Counted from the first letter of the stretch, positions 38,359 to 48,380 are shown. The stretch: 64,000 bases of DNA from Snodgrassella sp. CFCC 13594 (GCF_001590725.1 NZ_LQXR01000004.1:62001-126000), one strand, 5' to 3'. Numbers and translations are program-made. Notes: generated by a model not told the origin, from the sequence alone.

Positions 38359-39146
38359 ACACGAGGGCTTTTACAGGAGGCCAACCCAACCGCTATCTTT
38401 TAGCCACCATCAGCATAGGCTCGGTTTTTTTGGTGTGGTGGCTCATTACCGCGTTGCATTGGATAGATCCATTGTTTTTACCCAGCCCCAACCAAGTATG
38501 GAAAAAATTTTTGGTGATAGCGCAAACTGGTTTTATGGACGCAACGCTTTGGCAGCATTTAGCAGCCAGTTTACAAAGGATGTTGCTCTCGGTGCTGGCG
38601 GCCATTATTGTGGGTATCCCTGTGGGCATTGCCATGGGACTCAACCCTTGGATTAGAGGACTGATTGACCCATTAGTGGAGTTGTATCGGCCCATCCCAC
38701 CGCTGGCCTATTTACCGCTATTGGTGATTTGGTTTGGTATTGGCGAAGCCACCAAAATTTTGCTGATTTTTTTGGCTATTTTGGCGCCCATCATTATTGC
38801 CACTACCCAGGGTATGCTGGTTTCACCTGGCAACCGAATTCGAGCTGTGCAATCTTTAGGCGCTTCGCGTTGGCAAATTGTCCGCTACGTCATTTTGCCG
38901 GCTGCTTTGCCCAACATTCTAACTGGGATTCGCATTGGGCTGGGTGTCGGCTGGTCAACTTTAGTGGCGGCTGAACTGATTGCGGCAAAACAAGGTTTGG
39001 GGTTAATGGTTCAGGCAGCCGCACAATTTTTGGTTACCGACGTGGTTATCCTAGGCATTATTCTGATTGCATTGATCGCCTTAATCATCGAACTGGCTTT
39101 GCGCTATCTACAAAAAGAATTGGCACCTTGGTATGGCCACGAATAA
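38355..39146 (+). CDS. tauC: taurine/sulfonate ABC transporter permease
   Basis: A 263-residue membrane protein of six segments with the EAA loop SLGASRWQIVRYVILPAALPNILTG and the family stretch RPIPPLAYLPLLVIWFGIGEATK. Coupled to tauB by a 4-base overlap. A DUS-like 11-mer (TTCAGGCAGCC) lies in frame near 39010. Confidence 0.95.
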   Translation: MNTRAFTGGQPNRYLLATISIGSVFLVWWLITALHWIDPLFLPSPNQVWKKFLVIAQTGFMDATLWQHLAASLQRMLLSVLAAIIVGIPVGIAMGLNPWIRGLIDPLVELYRPIPPLAYLPLLVIWFGIGEATKILLIFLAILAPIIIATTQGMLVSPGNRIRAVQSLGASRWQIVRYVILPAALPNILTGIRIGLGVGWSTLVAAELIAAKQGLGLMVQAAAQFLVTDVVILGIILIALIALIIELALRYLQKELAPWYGHE

Positions 39147-39195
39147 AACACGCAAATGAACTAATTGAATATTTAATTTCGAAAGTTAAAATACA

Positions 39196-40023
39196 ATGAA
39201 TATCCAACAATTGACCCCTAATATCGGGGCAGAAATTGAAGGCATTGATTTGAATGGGCTCGTCGATCATGCCGCACTATCACAGATCCACAACGCACTG
39301 TTGCAACACCATGTTTTATTTTTCAGGCAACAATTCCTAGAACCCAAGGCTCAGCGGAATTTAGCGGCCCAATTTGGGGATTTACACATCCATCCCATTT
39401 ATCCGCCTCACCCCGATGCCGCTGAAATTATGGTGTTGGACAGCCACCAACAAGATTTACGCGACAATGAATTGTGGCACACTGACGTGACTTTTATTGA
39501 AACGCCACCTCTTGGCTGTGTTTTGTCCGCCCAGAAAGTACCTGACTACGGTGGCGATACGCTGTGGGTCAGCGCAGCTGCTGCGTATCGCGATTTATCC
39601 GAACCCATCAAACAACTCCTATTGGGATTGAGCGCGTCTCATGACATCAGTAAATCCTTTCCTGACGTCCGCTACGCACGTACCGAAGAAGAACGGCAGA
39701 AGTTGTTATCTGCCAAGCAAAAAAACCCGCCCATTAGCCACCCACTGGTGCGCACCCACCCGGTAACCGGGGAAAAAGCGTTGTTTGTGAATGAGGGTTT
39801 TACCACCCATATTGACGGCTTATCTCGCTGCGAAAGCGATGCTTTGCTGGATTTTCTCTTCAAACACAGTACCCAACCCAAATACGCAGTACGTTGGCAT
39901 TGGCGCAATGGAGACGTGGCCATTTGGGACAACCGCATCACCCAGCATTTGGCCAACTTCGACTATGGCGATGTGCACCGAGTAATGCACCGTGCTACCA
40001 TTATTGGCGACAAACCCTATTAA
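39196..40023 (+). CDS. tauD: taurine dioxygenase (Fe/2-oxoglutarate)
   Basis: TauD releases sulfite from taurine. The 275-residue protein has the iron triad His95, Asp97 (LWHTDVTF) and His251 (ITQHLANFDYGD), close to H99/D101/H255 of E. coli. The 2-oxoglutarate-binding arginine is near residue 262 or 266 in VHRVMHRAT. It follows tauC by about 50 bases. The operon would let the cell use taurine as a sulfur source; related sulfonates are possible. Confidence 0.94.
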   Translation: MNIQQLTPNIGAEIEGIDLNGLVDHAALSQIHNALLQHHVLFFRQQFLEPKAQRNLAAQFGDLHIHPIYPPHPDAAEIMVLDSHQQDLRDNELWHTDVTFIETPPLGCVLSAQKVPDYGGDTLWVSAAAAYRDLSEPIKQLLLGLSASHDISKSFPDVRYARTEEERQKLLSAKQKNPPISHPLVRTHPVTGEKALFVNEGFTTHIDGLSRCESDALLDFLFKHSTQPKYAVRWHWRNGDVAIWDNRITQHLANFDYGDVHRVMHRATIIGDKPY

Positions 40024-40039
40024 ACCGCAGCCCTGGAAT

Positions 40040-40378
40040 ATGGATAGAATGAACATGTCTTTTTTATTGTTTTTGGCCATCATCGCCGAGGTGGCGGCCA
40101 CCACGGCACTCAAAGCCAGCAATGGGTTTAAAGTTTGGGTGCCTTCCATCATCACCATCGTGGGCTACATCACCTCGTTTTATTTGCTTTCACTTGTCTT
40201 GCAAAAAATCCCAGTCGGCATTGTTTATGCCATTTGGTCTGGCTGTGGCATCATTTTAATTTCCATACTGGCTTGGTTTCTTTATGACCAAAAATTAGAT
40301 ATCCCCGCCATCATTGGGATTCTATTGATTTTAGCAGGCGTCATTACCATCAATCTATTCTCCAAATCTGCTGCTTAA
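40040..40378 (+). CDS. SMR-family multidrug exporter (EmrE-like)
   Basis: A 112-residue protein (105 from the ATG at 40055) with four membrane segments. The essential Glu is in IIAEVAATTALKAS and the TM3 motif VYAIWSGCGIILIS is EmrE-like and differs from Gdx. Three in-frame ATGs at 40040, 40049 and 40055 leave the start uncertain. It starts only about 16 bases after tauD, so it may be transcribed with tauABCD. Confidence 0.87.
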   Translation: MDRMNMSFLLFLAIIAEVAATTALKASNGFKVWVPSIITIVGYITSFYLLSLVLQKIPVGIVYAIWSGCGIILISILAWFLYDQKLDIPAIIGILLILAGVITINLFSKSAA

Positions 40379-40673
40379 ATCGGTTCTAAGCATTGTTTTA
40401 GTTGAATGATTGGGAGCCTGGTCAACAACATAATCATCCTCGCCTGTATATTGCCACTCAAAAGTCGGGCTGATGATATACCTTGTTTTGGTAAAGCAAA
40501 GGCAAGTTGATTTTGTGCTTTCAATGCTGCCTGAAATCATTTTGGCACTGGTGGCTGAGTCGAATGGACAAACTCATTAAGCAAATTAACACGTGCATTG
40601 ATACAAAAAGTGGTTCACCATATCTGCATGGTCATCTACTCAATTCATGGCTATTTTTTGAAAGGAAAACAAC
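40379..40673. other. intergenic region
   Basis: 295 bases. One near-DUS (GCTGCCTGAA, about 40528) and a good ribosome site for the next gene at the end. No gene recognised. Confidence 0.5.
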
Positions 40674-41033
40674 ATGAAAAAAAATTTATTATTGCTGGCG
40701 CTGTGTAGCAGCGCTTTTGCATTCTCAGCCCCACTTCACCCTGATCACACCAAAATGGATCAAGATATTGCTCAAGCTGCCAGTACTACCGAATACCAAC
40801 AGGCCATGAGCAAAATGCACCAAAGTATGGACATTGATTATTCAGGCAATGCCGACATTGATTTTGCCAAAGGCATGATTCCCCACCACCAGGCTGCCAT
40901 TGATATGGCCAAAACCCAATTAAAATACGGGAAAGATGCACGTTTAAGAGCCATGTCGAAAGACATCATTAAAGCCCAAACGCATGAAATTCAAATACTC
41001 GAAAGCTGGTTAAAACAACACGAAAAGCGCTAA
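40674..41033 (+). CDS. DUF305 periplasmic protein
   Basis: A 119-residue secreted protein. The signal peptide MKKNLLLLALCSSAFAFSA is followed by a four-helix DUF305 domain with DFAKGMIPHHQAAIDMAK and THEIQILESWL. The His/Met pattern suggests metal contact, as in the copper-binding CopM of cyanobacteria; that role is inference. AAAGGAAAA precedes the ATG. Confidence 0.88.
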   Translation: MKKNLLLLALCSSAFAFSAPLHPDHTKMDQDIAQAASTTEYQQAMSKMHQSMDIDYSGNADIDFAKGMIPHHQAAIDMAKTQLKYGKDARLRAMSKDIIKAQTHEIQILESWLKQHEKR

Positions 41034-41212
41034 TCAAGATAGCTATTAATAAAGGCAAGGCCTACTTACCGTCGGCCTGCTTGCAGCTAGCCGTTGATGC
41101 TTATCGCTACCCTAACATCGCGAAATAAACAAAAAATGCTGCGTTTCCCTTGATTCTCTATTGGGTGGGGTTCAGGCCATTTTCAGCTAGCATAAGCAAA
41201 TTTAAGCAAAAC

Positions 41213-41250
41213 AAAAACCTGTTGGGATTTTTAATCTCAACAGGTTTTTA
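41213..41250 (-). terminator. bidirectional terminator
   Basis: Long stem AAAAACCTGTTG / CAACAGGTTTTT with T-runs on both strands. It ends the minus-strand tRNA pair and may also serve the DUF305 gene. Confidence 0.88.
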
Positions 41251-41253
41251 AAT

Positions 41254-41328
41254 TGGTACGCCCACGGGGAATCGAACCCCGGTTGCCGCCGTGAAAGGGC
41301 AGTGTCCTAACCGCTAGACGATGGGCGC
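41254..41328 (-). tRNA. tRNA-Glu (anticodon UUC)
   Basis: The minus strand starts GCGCCCATCGTCTAGCGG and ends TGGGCGT-A-CCA. The anticodon loop CTTTCAC lies between CTGCC and GGCGG, giving TTC. 75 bases with encoded CCA. Confidence 0.95.
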
Positions 41329-41341
41329 ATAGCATTATGTG

Positions 41342-41418
41342 TGGTGCACCCGGAGCGATTCGAACGCCCGACCCTCTGGTTCGTAGCCAGATACTCTATC
41401 CAACTGAGCTACGGGTGC
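41342..41418 (-). tRNA. tRNA-Arg (anticodon ACG)
   Basis: The minus strand starts GCACCCGTAGCTCAGTTGG and ends CGGGTGC-A-CCA. The anticodon loop CTACGAA lies between TCTGG and CCAGA, giving ACG. It is 13 bases upstream of tRNA-Glu and probably co-transcribed. Confidence 0.95.
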
Positions 41419-41637
41419 AACACTCTTGCTTGTCAGCGCCAATGCACTGAAAATCAAGAAGTGCGCATATTATAGAATCCCCATCTGTTTGTCCAGCGTG
41501 ACTAGGCTTTATTTTGCAAAATTAAGCTTAATAAATGATTTTTCAGCAAACATTTTTCAGGCTACCTGAGTACTCATGCCCCTATCCAAACCATACATGC
41601 TCTAGTCAACGTACGACTGCATACCTATATTAAGCAG

Positions 41638-42981
41638 TCACAGCATACCAATCCCAGATACTTCTCGCGCCAACCTAGCAGCGGTATTGTCGGTCATCCC
41701 CCCCACAAAATCCAAAATTTTCATATACGCTTGATAAAGGCTATCCCCTGCCTCTAAAGGTTCATCCTTGAGCAACTCCAGTGCCAAAGACTGGCGCACA
41801 CTCACTTCGCCACTGCTCACAAAAGAATGGGCGGCGGGAACCAGCAAACCCAAAATCGAGCCCAAGCAAGGGAACGTGGCAATTTCGGTAATCAATTTAC
41901 CTTGATGGCGGAAAATACGTGTTCTTGCCAGTTCTTTTGCCTGAATCAGGGTATCTTGCACTTCAGCACTGGCCATAGCCAATAAATCTTTGGCTTGAAA
42001 CGCGCCCGCCAATAAATCTTCATGATGTGTCATAAATGTTTGGGCCACATCATCAATCGCACGGCCAATGGCAATACCTCGCAACATGGCACATTTTTGG
42101 CGGCTAGATGGCGCTTGCCACGTGCTTTCGGTATAGGTCAGCGCAGAGAGCACTGCTTCCACTTCCAAATCGCGCAGTAAACCCAATTCCACGGCATCTT
42201 CCAAATCAAGCAAGGCATAACAAATATCGTCAGCTGCTTCCATTAAATACGACAGCGGGTGACGAGCCCACTGGTTGATGCCACATTCAGGCAACCCCAA
42301 CTCTGCGGCCACGTTTTCGATAAAAGGCAATTCAGTTTGGTAAATACTAAATTTACGGCGGCCATGTTCAGCAGAGCTGGTCCACGGGTATTTTAACAGC
42401 GCGCCAATGCTGGCTGCCGTTAAGCGCATGCCACCTCGATTTCGGTACATTTCCAAACTGGCCACAAGACGCAAACTGTGGGCATTGCCTTCATAGGTTT
42501 GGATGTCATTGCGCTCTGCTTCACTCAAGCCTAATAAATAACCAGCATGGTTGGGATCTCGAAACCAATCACGCAGTGCATCTTCGCCTGTGTGACCAAA
42601 CGGCGGATTGCCAAAATCATGGGCCAGGCACGCCACTTGCACTGCCGCACCAATGTCTGAAGGCGTATTCAGTGTAGGTAGATAGCCGCCTGCCTGCAAC
42701 ATCACGCCCACTCGATTACCCAAGCTTCTCCCGACGCTGGCCACTTCCACACTGTGGGTCAGCCGGTTGTGGGTATGGTCGTGTTCGGCAAAAGGATGCA
42801 CTTGGGTTTTGCGCGCTAATCGCCGAAATGCACCAGAAAATACCACGCGGTCATAATCAATATGAAAATCAGTACGCAAGGCTTCTGCGCCTTCTTGAGT
42901 CGAAGGCGTGCTGGTCGGGGTGATTGCGCCTTCGCTCATGCGGAAACGCTGGGTGCTGAGTAATTGCTGCCAATTCATCAT
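41638..42981 (-). CDS. dgt: dGTP triphosphohydrolase-like HD protein
   Basis: A 447-residue member of the dNTPase family. The HD metal site is formed by THNRLTHSVEV and ACLAHDFGNPPFGHTGE, with a later Asp in EAADDICYALLDLEDA. These enzymes cut dNTP to deoxynucleoside and triphosphate, controlling nucleotide pools. It is the first of three minus-strand genes that are not tightly spaced. The start is one of two adjacent ATGs. Confidence 0.9.
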   Translation of the reverse strand: MMNWQQLLSTQRFRMSEGAITPTSTPSTQEGAEALRTDFHIDYDRVVFSGAFRRLARKTQVHPFAEHDHTHNRLTHSVEVASVGRSLGNRVGVMLQAGGYLPTLNTPSDIGAAVQVACLAHDFGNPPFGHTGEDALRDWFRDPNHAGYLLGLSEAERNDIQTYEGNAHSLRLVASLEMYRNRGGMRLTAASIGALLKYPWTSSAEHGRRKFSIYQTELPFIENVAAELGLPECGINQWARHPLSYLMEAADDICYALLDLEDAVELGLLRDLEVEAVLSALTYTESTWQAPSSRQKCAMLRGIAIGRAIDDVAQTFMTHHEDLLAGAFQAKDLLAMASAEVQDTLIQAKELARTRIFRHQGKLITEIATFPCLGSILGLLVPAAHSFVSSGEVSVRQSLALELLKDEPLEAGDSLYQAYMKILDFVGGMTDNTAARLAREVSGIGML

Positions 42982-43066
42982 AAACTCACTATTGGAAGGA
43001 GTTGAAAGGGGCTTCCGATGATCAGGAATGCTATTTCAGGCAGCCGTTATAGGCTGGCTGGTCCGA

Positions 43067-43846
43067 TTAGCGGGATGAAAAGCGATTTTTCCATTCTCGC
43101 AAACACGCAAATACCGCCAGTGATTGGGTTGCGCTCGCTTTATCCAAACCAGTCCGCACAGCCGCCGCAGCCACCGTCGCCGCATGGGTGCGCAAAAATG
43201 GATTAATTTCGCGCTCATGAGCCAAAGTCACCGGCAAAGTGGGCCGGTGTTGACGCCTAAGTTGCTGTGCTTGCTGCTGTGCTTGTTGAATGTGTTCATT
43301 CCCTGGCTCCACCGCGGCCGCAAAAATTAAGTTGGCCAACGTATATTCATGCGCCGGATAAAACAAGGTGTGTGCAGGCAGTGTATTCAACCGTGTGATA
43401 CTGTGATACAAATCGGTGATGGTGCCACTGAATACGCGACCACATCCACCTGAAAACAATGTATCGCCGCAAAATACCCGTATTTCCGAACCATTCGACA
43501 GCACATAGGCCAAATGATCCAGAGTATGGCCAGGCACGGCCCATACAGTAGCCACGGCGTCCCATGCGCGCAATTCATCACCCTCATCAACCGCACAGCA
43601 CACACCAGGCCACGCGCCATTACCATACACAACCACATCAGGCCAGGCCTCGCGCAATGCAGCCACACCACCGATGTGATCGGCATGTGCATGGGTCAAC
43701 CAAATGGCTTTCAAGGATAAATGGTGCTGTTCTAAATAGGCCATCAGTGGTGCGGCTTCACCAGGATCCACGCAAATGGCTTCATCATTGTGCCGGAGCA
43801 ACCAAATATAATTGTCTTCAAACGCATGAATGGGCATGATCGTCAT
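43067..43846 (-). CDS. gloB: hydroxyacylglutathione hydrolase (glyoxalase II)
   Basis: GloB hydrolyses S-lactoylglutathione in methylglyoxal detoxification. The 259-residue metallo-beta-lactamase fold has the metal motif THAHADHIGG, GHTLDHLAYV, FCGDTLFSGGCGR and FYPAHEYTLANL. The C-terminal helical domain includes a Gln-rich stretch (about residues 187-200). gshA elsewhere in the window supplies glutathione. Confidence 0.95.
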   Translation of the reverse strand: MTIMPIHAFEDNYIWLLRHNDEAICVDPGEAAPLMAYLEQHHLSLKAIWLTHAHADHIGGVAALREAWPDVVVYGNGAWPGVCCAVDEGDELRAWDAVATVWAVPGHTLDHLAYVLSNGSEIRVFCGDTLFSGGCGRVFSGTITDLYHSITRLNTLPAHTLFYPAHEYTLANLIFAAAVEPGNEHIQQAQQQAQQLRRQHRPTLPVTLAHEREINPFLRTHAATVAAAAVRTGLDKASATQSLAVFACLREWKNRFSSR

Positions 43847-43887
43847 GATATTTGTCTAACTTAAGTATCCAGGTCGCCAAATAAGCT

Positions 43888-43899
43888 TTCAGGCAGCCT
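43888..43899 (-). repeat. DUS-type 12-mer
   Basis: Exact copy in the gap between gloB and the Nudix gene, just 3' of the latter. Confidence 0.85.
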
Positions 43900-43904
43900 T
43901 AAAT

Positions 43905-44441
43905 TTAACCGTGCAGCAACCAGTATTGCAAAGCCACCCATGTTTTGGCATCGTGAATACGGTTGTCTGCCAACGCTTGGCGCACTTCAGCCGCATCCAT
44001 CAATTCTGGTTCCAGAATTTCATCTGCTTCTGGATTCAGCTGGCTATTACGAACGACGTTTTCAGCCAAATACACATACATTTTTTCATTACAAAAACCA
44101 GGAGAAGTATAAAACGTTGCCAATAAGGTCACGTCCGTGGCAGTGTACGGCGTTTCTTCAGCCAATTCACGCTTGGCACACTCATCAGGTTTTTCGCCGG
44201 CAATATCCAACTTGCCGGCAGGAATCTCCAATAAAGCATCGCCAATTGGATAACGCCATTGGCGTACCAATACCACTTTTTTTTCAGGCGTAATCGCCAA
44301 GACGCTGGCAGCTCCTGGGTGTGTGACCACCACACGGCTGGCTGTATTGCCATTAGGCAATGAGGCTTCATCTTCGTAGACATTGAGAAATTGGCCTTGA
44401 TAAATGTCTTTTCGAGCCAATTGGGTTTCCGTTAATTTCAT
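43905..44441 (-). CDS. nudF: ADP-ribose pyrophosphatase, Nudix family
   Basis: A 178-residue Nudix hydrolase that splits ADP-ribose. The Nudix box is in GKLDIAGEKPDECAKRELAEE. It has one extra residue before the first Glu and Pro (EETPY) where EExG usually has Gly, but the metal-binding REL-EE core is intact. The family motif PGFCNEKMYVYLA follows. AGAGGTGG lies before the ATG at 44441; a longer frame exists. Confidence 0.88.
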   Translation of the reverse strand: MKLTETQLARKDIYQGQFLNVYEDEASLPNGNTASRVVVTHPGAASVLAITPEKKVVLVRQWRYPIGDALLEIPAGKLDIAGEKPDECAKRELAEETPYTATDVTLLATFYTSPGFCNEKMYVYLAENVVRNSQLNPEADEILEPELMDAAEVRQALADNRIHDAKTWVALQYWLLHG

Positions 44442-44540
44442 TTTCCACCTCTCAGTATTCGCATGGGCAAGATTAGTCATTTTGTTTATGGAAAGCAAAT
44501 GCAGGATTATAATTAGGCTTTATTTAACGGACATTCATCC

Positions 44541-44924
44541 ATGTGGGCTTCGATAGCAGCCATTGCCTTGGGTGGCGCCATCGGTTCGGTATTACGATGG
44601 TTATTGGGCAATGCGCTCAACAGCTTTAACCCGAATTTGCCTTATGGCACACTTACTGCCAATTGGGTGGGGGCCTACATCATTGGTGTTGCCATGGCAT
44701 TCTTTGCCAATCTGCCTTCGTTATCGCCCGAATGGCGATTATTTATCATCACTGGTTTTTTGGGTGGACTCACAACGTTCTCTACTTTTTCAGCGGAGTC
44801 TGTTACCTTGCTGCAAAGCCAACGATTTGGCTGGGCCGCTTTACACATCGCATTACATCTAGGTGGCTCTCTATTGCTGACTACCCTTGGCATACTTACC
44901 TTGCATTGGTTTAAGGCTGCCTGA
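44541..44924 (+). CDS. crcB: fluoride channel CrcB/FluC
   Basis: A 127-residue, four-segment channel that exports fluoride as a dimer. Signature motifs are [26 protein letters not shown] and [13 protein letters not shown]. The stop TGA lies inside a DUS 12-mer, which also supplies the last two alanine codons. No fluoride riboswitch is evident in the short upstream gap. Confidence 0.94.
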   Translation: MWASIAAIALGGAIGSVLRWLLGNALNSFNPNLPYGTLTANWVGAYIIGVAMAFFANLPSLSPEWRLFIITGFLGGLTTFSTFSAESVTLLQSQRFGWAALHIALHLGGSLLLTTLGILTLHWFKAA

Positions 44925-44925
44925 A
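44914..44925 (+). repeat. DUS-type 12-mer overlapping the crcB stop
   Basis: Exact AGGCTGCCTGAA; its TGA is the crcB stop codon. Confidence 0.85.
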
Positions 44926-45189
44926 ATGTTACGCATCTTTTGAACCACACGGCGAATTCTGGCATTATCACAATCCATATAGCCTTGCGCCTCCGAATCG
45001 ATTGTGTACTGGATTGGCTACCCAATATTGACCGCAGGTTCCTCGAATAATCGCCATACACTCTCTTCTTCAATCACTTCGCCGCCATCAATGCCTCATT
45101 TGGTTACTCACCTTATTGTGACATCCATTTAATTCATTATCGTAATAAACAAACTCCGCATCTATTTTAAACCGTGATATTATTAAATA
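44926..45189. other. intergenic region crcB-FbpA-like
   Basis: No supported gene. The distal part is AT-rich and leads into a palindromic Fur-box-like site. Confidence 0.5.
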
Positions 45190-45209
45190 ATAATAATAAT
45201 TATTATTAT
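45190..45209 (+). promoter_or_regulatory. probable Fur box
   Basis: A perfect 20-base palindrome of AAT/ATT units centred at 45199/45200 and extended by TC on the right. It resembles the Fur consensus GATAATGATAATCATTATC. It lies 44 bases upstream of the iron-binding protein ATG, the position expected for iron repression. Confidence 0.8.
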
Positions 45210-45252
45210 CTATTTTCCCGACTTTCTATGGCTACTTTTTGAAGGAGAACGC

Positions 45253-46239
45253 ATGAGAACAACATATCTATACCTGTCTATGGCGACTATGGGATTCTTC
45301 GGACTGGCACAAGCAGCCGATTTAAAAGTGTATACCATCCGCAGTGCCGAGGCGATGAAGCCTGCTGTTGCAGCCTATGAGCAGCAAACAGGTCATAAAG
45401 TTACTTTGGTGGCTGACAAAGATGCGGGCAAAAAACTGCTTGCGGGCAACATTACCGATGGTGATGTGTTTATTGGGGTGGATGTCGATAATTTGAGCAA
45501 AATCAGTGCTGCCAAGCTTTGGCTGCCAATTCGTTCATCTGTTTTGAACAACAATATTCCGCGTGCGCTGCGTGACCAGCAAAATGAATGGTATGGATTG
45601 GGGGTGCGGGTGCGCACACCATATTATGACAGCCGCCAGGTTAAGCCTTCTGAAATCAACACATATGCTGATTTAGCCCAATCAAAATGGCAAGGTAAGT
45701 TGTGTTTACGTGGCACAAGGGGTACCTATAATCAAGGCTTAGTAGCTTATTTGATTGAAACTGAAGGCAAGGCAAAAGCCAAGCAAATTGTTGCAGGCTG
45801 GTTGAAAAATTTGGCAGCTCCGCCTTTTGACAATGACACCAAAATGATAGAAGCCATCGCCGCCGGCACTTGTAGCGTAGGCATTGGCAACAGCTATTAT
45901 CTGAGCCGTTATTTGAAGGATCATCCCAATACGCCAGTTGCCGCGCGCTACGTGAACCAGAGTGGACGCGGGGTACAGGCCAACATCTCTGGTGGCGGCG
46001 TTCTGAGAACCAGTCAGCAGCCCAAATTGGCGCAGTCATTTTTAGAATGGTTGTCATCCCCGGCAGGGCAAGCATTATATGCTCCTGGCGCGGAAGAATT
46101 TCCGGCCAATCCAAAAGCAAAAGTGGCCGATTTGGTTGGCCATTGGGGTAAACCCAAATTGGCCAACACATCGTTAAACGCAATCGCCAAACGCTATCCA
46201 GAAGCGCAAACCATCATCGATGAGTTAAATTGGAAGTAA
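45253..46239 (+). CDS. Fe(III) ABC transporter binding protein (FbpA-like)
   Basis: A 328-residue periplasmic protein with signal peptide ending LAQA. The fold is FbpA/FutA-like. The paired tyrosines in IGNSYYLSRYL match the iron-binding pair of FbpA; other marks are DVFIGVDVDNLSKI and the AGQALYAPGAEEFPANP end. AAGGAG precedes the ATG. There is no permease or ATPase next to it; a DUS terminator follows directly, so it is monocistronic. Confidence 0.9.
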   Translation: MRTTYLYLSMATMGFFGLAQAADLKVYTIRSAEAMKPAVAAYEQQTGHKVTLVADKDAGKKLLAGNITDGDVFIGVDVDNLSKISAAKLWLPIRSSVLNNNIPRALRDQQNEWYGLGVRVRTPYYDSRQVKPSEINTYADLAQSKWQGKLCLRGTRGTYNQGLVAYLIETEGKAKAKQIVAGWLKNLAAPPFDNDTKMIEAIAAGTCSVGIGNSYYLSRYLKDHPNTPVAARYVNQSGRGVQANISGGGVLRTSQQPKLAQSFLEWLSSPAGQALYAPGAEEFPANPKAKVADLVGHWGKPKLANTSLNAIAKRYPEAQTIIDELNWK

Positions 46240-46250
46240 TGCTTTGTTCT

Positions 46251-46288
46251 AAAACAGGCTGCCTAAATACATTCAGGCAGCCTGTTTT
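46251..46288 (+). terminator. DUS-dyad terminator shared by convergent genes
   Basis: Fourteen-base-pair stem AAAACAGGCTGCCT / AGGCAGCCTGTTTT with an exact DUS at 46272-46283 and one mismatch in the left DUS. It separates the FbpA-like gene from ybiT. Confidence 0.88.
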
Positions 46289-46321
46289 ACAATTGGACAA
46301 CAATCAACTATACAATGGGAT

Positions 46322-47950
46322 TTAAGCCAATCCTTTTTTGGATAAATAGCCTTCATAATCACCCAAATGATGCTCAAAGCCACCTTCGCCGTCCAATTCA
46401 ATGATTTGAGTGGCCAAGCTGGATACAAATTGGCGGTCATGTGACACAAAAATCAAGGTTCCAGGAAATTTCTCTAATGCCATATTCAAAGACTCAATGC
46501 TTTCCATATCCATATGGTTAGTGGGTTCATCCATGATCAGCACATTTGGTTCTTGCAAAATTAACTTACCATAAAGCATGCGCCCTTTTTCACCACCGGA
46601 AAGCACCTGTACCTGCTTGCCGACATCATTCCCACCAAACAACAAGCGCCCCAGAGTACCGCGAATCACCTGCTCATCGTCCCCTTCTTTGCCCCACTGG
46701 CGCATCCAGTCGGTTAAGGTCATCGGCACATCAAAATCATTTTCATGGTCTTGGGGGTAATAGCCCACCTCGGCTTTTTCTGCCCATTTAATACTGCCTG
46801 CATCGGCTTTAATGCCTTCACCATAAGCAACATCATAAGCACCCGCCAAAAGTTTCAATAAGGTAGATTTCCCGGCACCATTGGGGCCAATAATCGCCAA
46901 GCGCTCGCCAGCATCAAGCATAAAATTCAGGTTTTTAAACAGCTGCTTATCAAACCGTTTGCTCAAACCTTGTACTTCCAATGCCTGGCGATGCAATTTT
47001 TTCTTATCGTCATAATCAAAGCGAATAAATGGGTTTTGACGACTGGAAGGTTTTACTTCCACCATTTCCGATTTAATTTTATCGGCTTGTTTCAAACGAC
47101 TGGTTGCCTGTCGCGCTTTGGATTTATTGGCAGAGAAGCGCGCCACAAATTCCTGCAATTCTTGTAGGCGCTCTTTTGCCTTGGCATTGTCTTTAACAGT
47201 ACGCTCGCGCGCCTGAGCTGAAGCGAGCATATAGTCATCATAATTTCCGGGGTAAAGCGTAATGCCGCCGTAGTCGACGTCGGCAGTGTAGGTACATACC
47301 TCATTCAAAAAATGACGGTCATGCGAAATAATGATCATGGTGGATTCATAGCCATTGAGTACGCCTTCCAACCACCGGATGGTATTGATGTCCAAGTTAT
47401 TGGTAGGCTCGTCCAACAGCAATACATCAGGCTTGGAAAACAGCGCCTGAGCCAACAATACGCGCAACTTAAAACCCGGTGCCACCTCGCTCATGGTTGC
47501 CTGATGTAAATGTGTATCAATGCCTACACCGTTTAATAATTCACCAGCACGGGCTTCCGCAGTGTAGCCGTCGTATTCGGCAAATTTGGCCTCTAAATCG
47601 GCAGCGCGCATATAATCATCTTCGGTCGCATCCGGATTCATATAAATAGCATCGCGTTCGGTCATTGCGGCCCACATCTCAGTGTGCCCCATCATCACCA
47701 CATCCAGCACCCGCATGTCTTCATATGCAAATTGGTCTTGGCGCAATTTACCCAAGCGCAATCCTTGGTCGATAGCCACTTCACCACCACTGGGCTCCAA
47801 ATCCCCGCCCAGAATTTTCATAAAGGTGGACTTCCCCGAACCATTGGCACCAATCAGGCCATAACGCTCGCCGCCACCAAATTTAACTGACACATTTTCA
47901 AACAATGGCTTGGCACCAAATTGCATGGTGATATTATTGGTACTGATCAC
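46322..47950 (-). CDS. ybiT: ABC-F ATPase YbiT
   Basis: A 542-residue ribosome-associated ATPase without membrane segments. Two ABC domains carry GANGSGKST and GPNGAGKST. The linker between them is Lys/Arg-rich (residues about 240-310). The opening [27 protein letters not shown] and the second [14 protein letters not shown] fit YbiT rather than EttA or Uup. The start is GTG at 47950 with AGGGA upstream. Confidence 0.92.
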   Translation of the reverse strand: MISTNNITMQFGAKPLFENVSVKFGGGERYGLIGANGSGKSTFMKILGGDLEPSGGEVAIDQGLRLGKLRQDQFAYEDMRVLDVVMMGHTEMWAAMTERDAIYMNPDATEDDYMRAADLEAKFAEYDGYTAEARAGELLNGVGIDTHLHQATMSEVAPGFKLRVLLAQALFSKPDVLLLDEPTNNLDINTIRWLEGVLNGYESTMIIISHDRHFLNEVCTYTADVDYGGITLYPGNYDDYMLASAQARERTVKDNAKAKERLQELQEFVARFSANKSKARQATSRLKQADKIKSEMVEVKPSSRQNPFIRFDYDDKKKLHRQALEVQGLSKRFDKQLFKNLNFMLDAGERLAIIGPNGAGKSTLLKLLAGAYDVAYGEGIKADAGSIKWAEKAEVGYYPQDHENDFDVPMTLTDWMRQWGKEGDDEQVIRGTLGRLLFGGNDVGKQVQVLSGGEKGRMLYGKLILQEPNVLIMDEPTNHMDMESIESLNMALEKFPGTLIFVSHDRQFVSSLATQIIELDGEGGFEHHLGDYEGYLSKKGLA

Positions 47951-48380
47951 GGTCTGTATCCCTGCTTAAACAATCATAAAATCGGCGAATTTTAGCACAA
48001 TCATGCTACTCATGCGTGACACCAGCCCATCAGCCAGCCACATCGCCTTCTTGGCAGCCTAATGACAATCAATGGTGATAACTGATCATTTGGCATGGGC
48101 GTGTGGATCTGGGCACTCATCCCATGCTTCAAAACAATCGACTCTAAAAAGTTTCAATGCACAGACCTGAGATGGCTATTGATTTCATCTCACAAGAAAA
48201 ATGTACGACTCAAACAACTTAGCTGAAATTCAACTGGCCACTGCTTTGTCACACAACGACCAACATTAATCTCGGCCATGGGCGAAATTCCACACCGGGT
48301 TTATCCTGCCGATGCGACTTAGCCCCCAAAGCACAATCGACAAATTACTATGGCGCTCATGCCGTTTATTGCATACCTGA
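47951..48380. other. intergenic region
   Basis: 430 bases between ybiT start and the 3' end of the lectin-like gene. No gene or clear RNA recognised. Confidence 0.5.

Noticed and set aside
45180..45210. AAT repeats as a phase-variation tract
   Set aside because: The sequence is a palindrome matching a Fur box and lies upstream of an iron-uptake gene; this explains it better.
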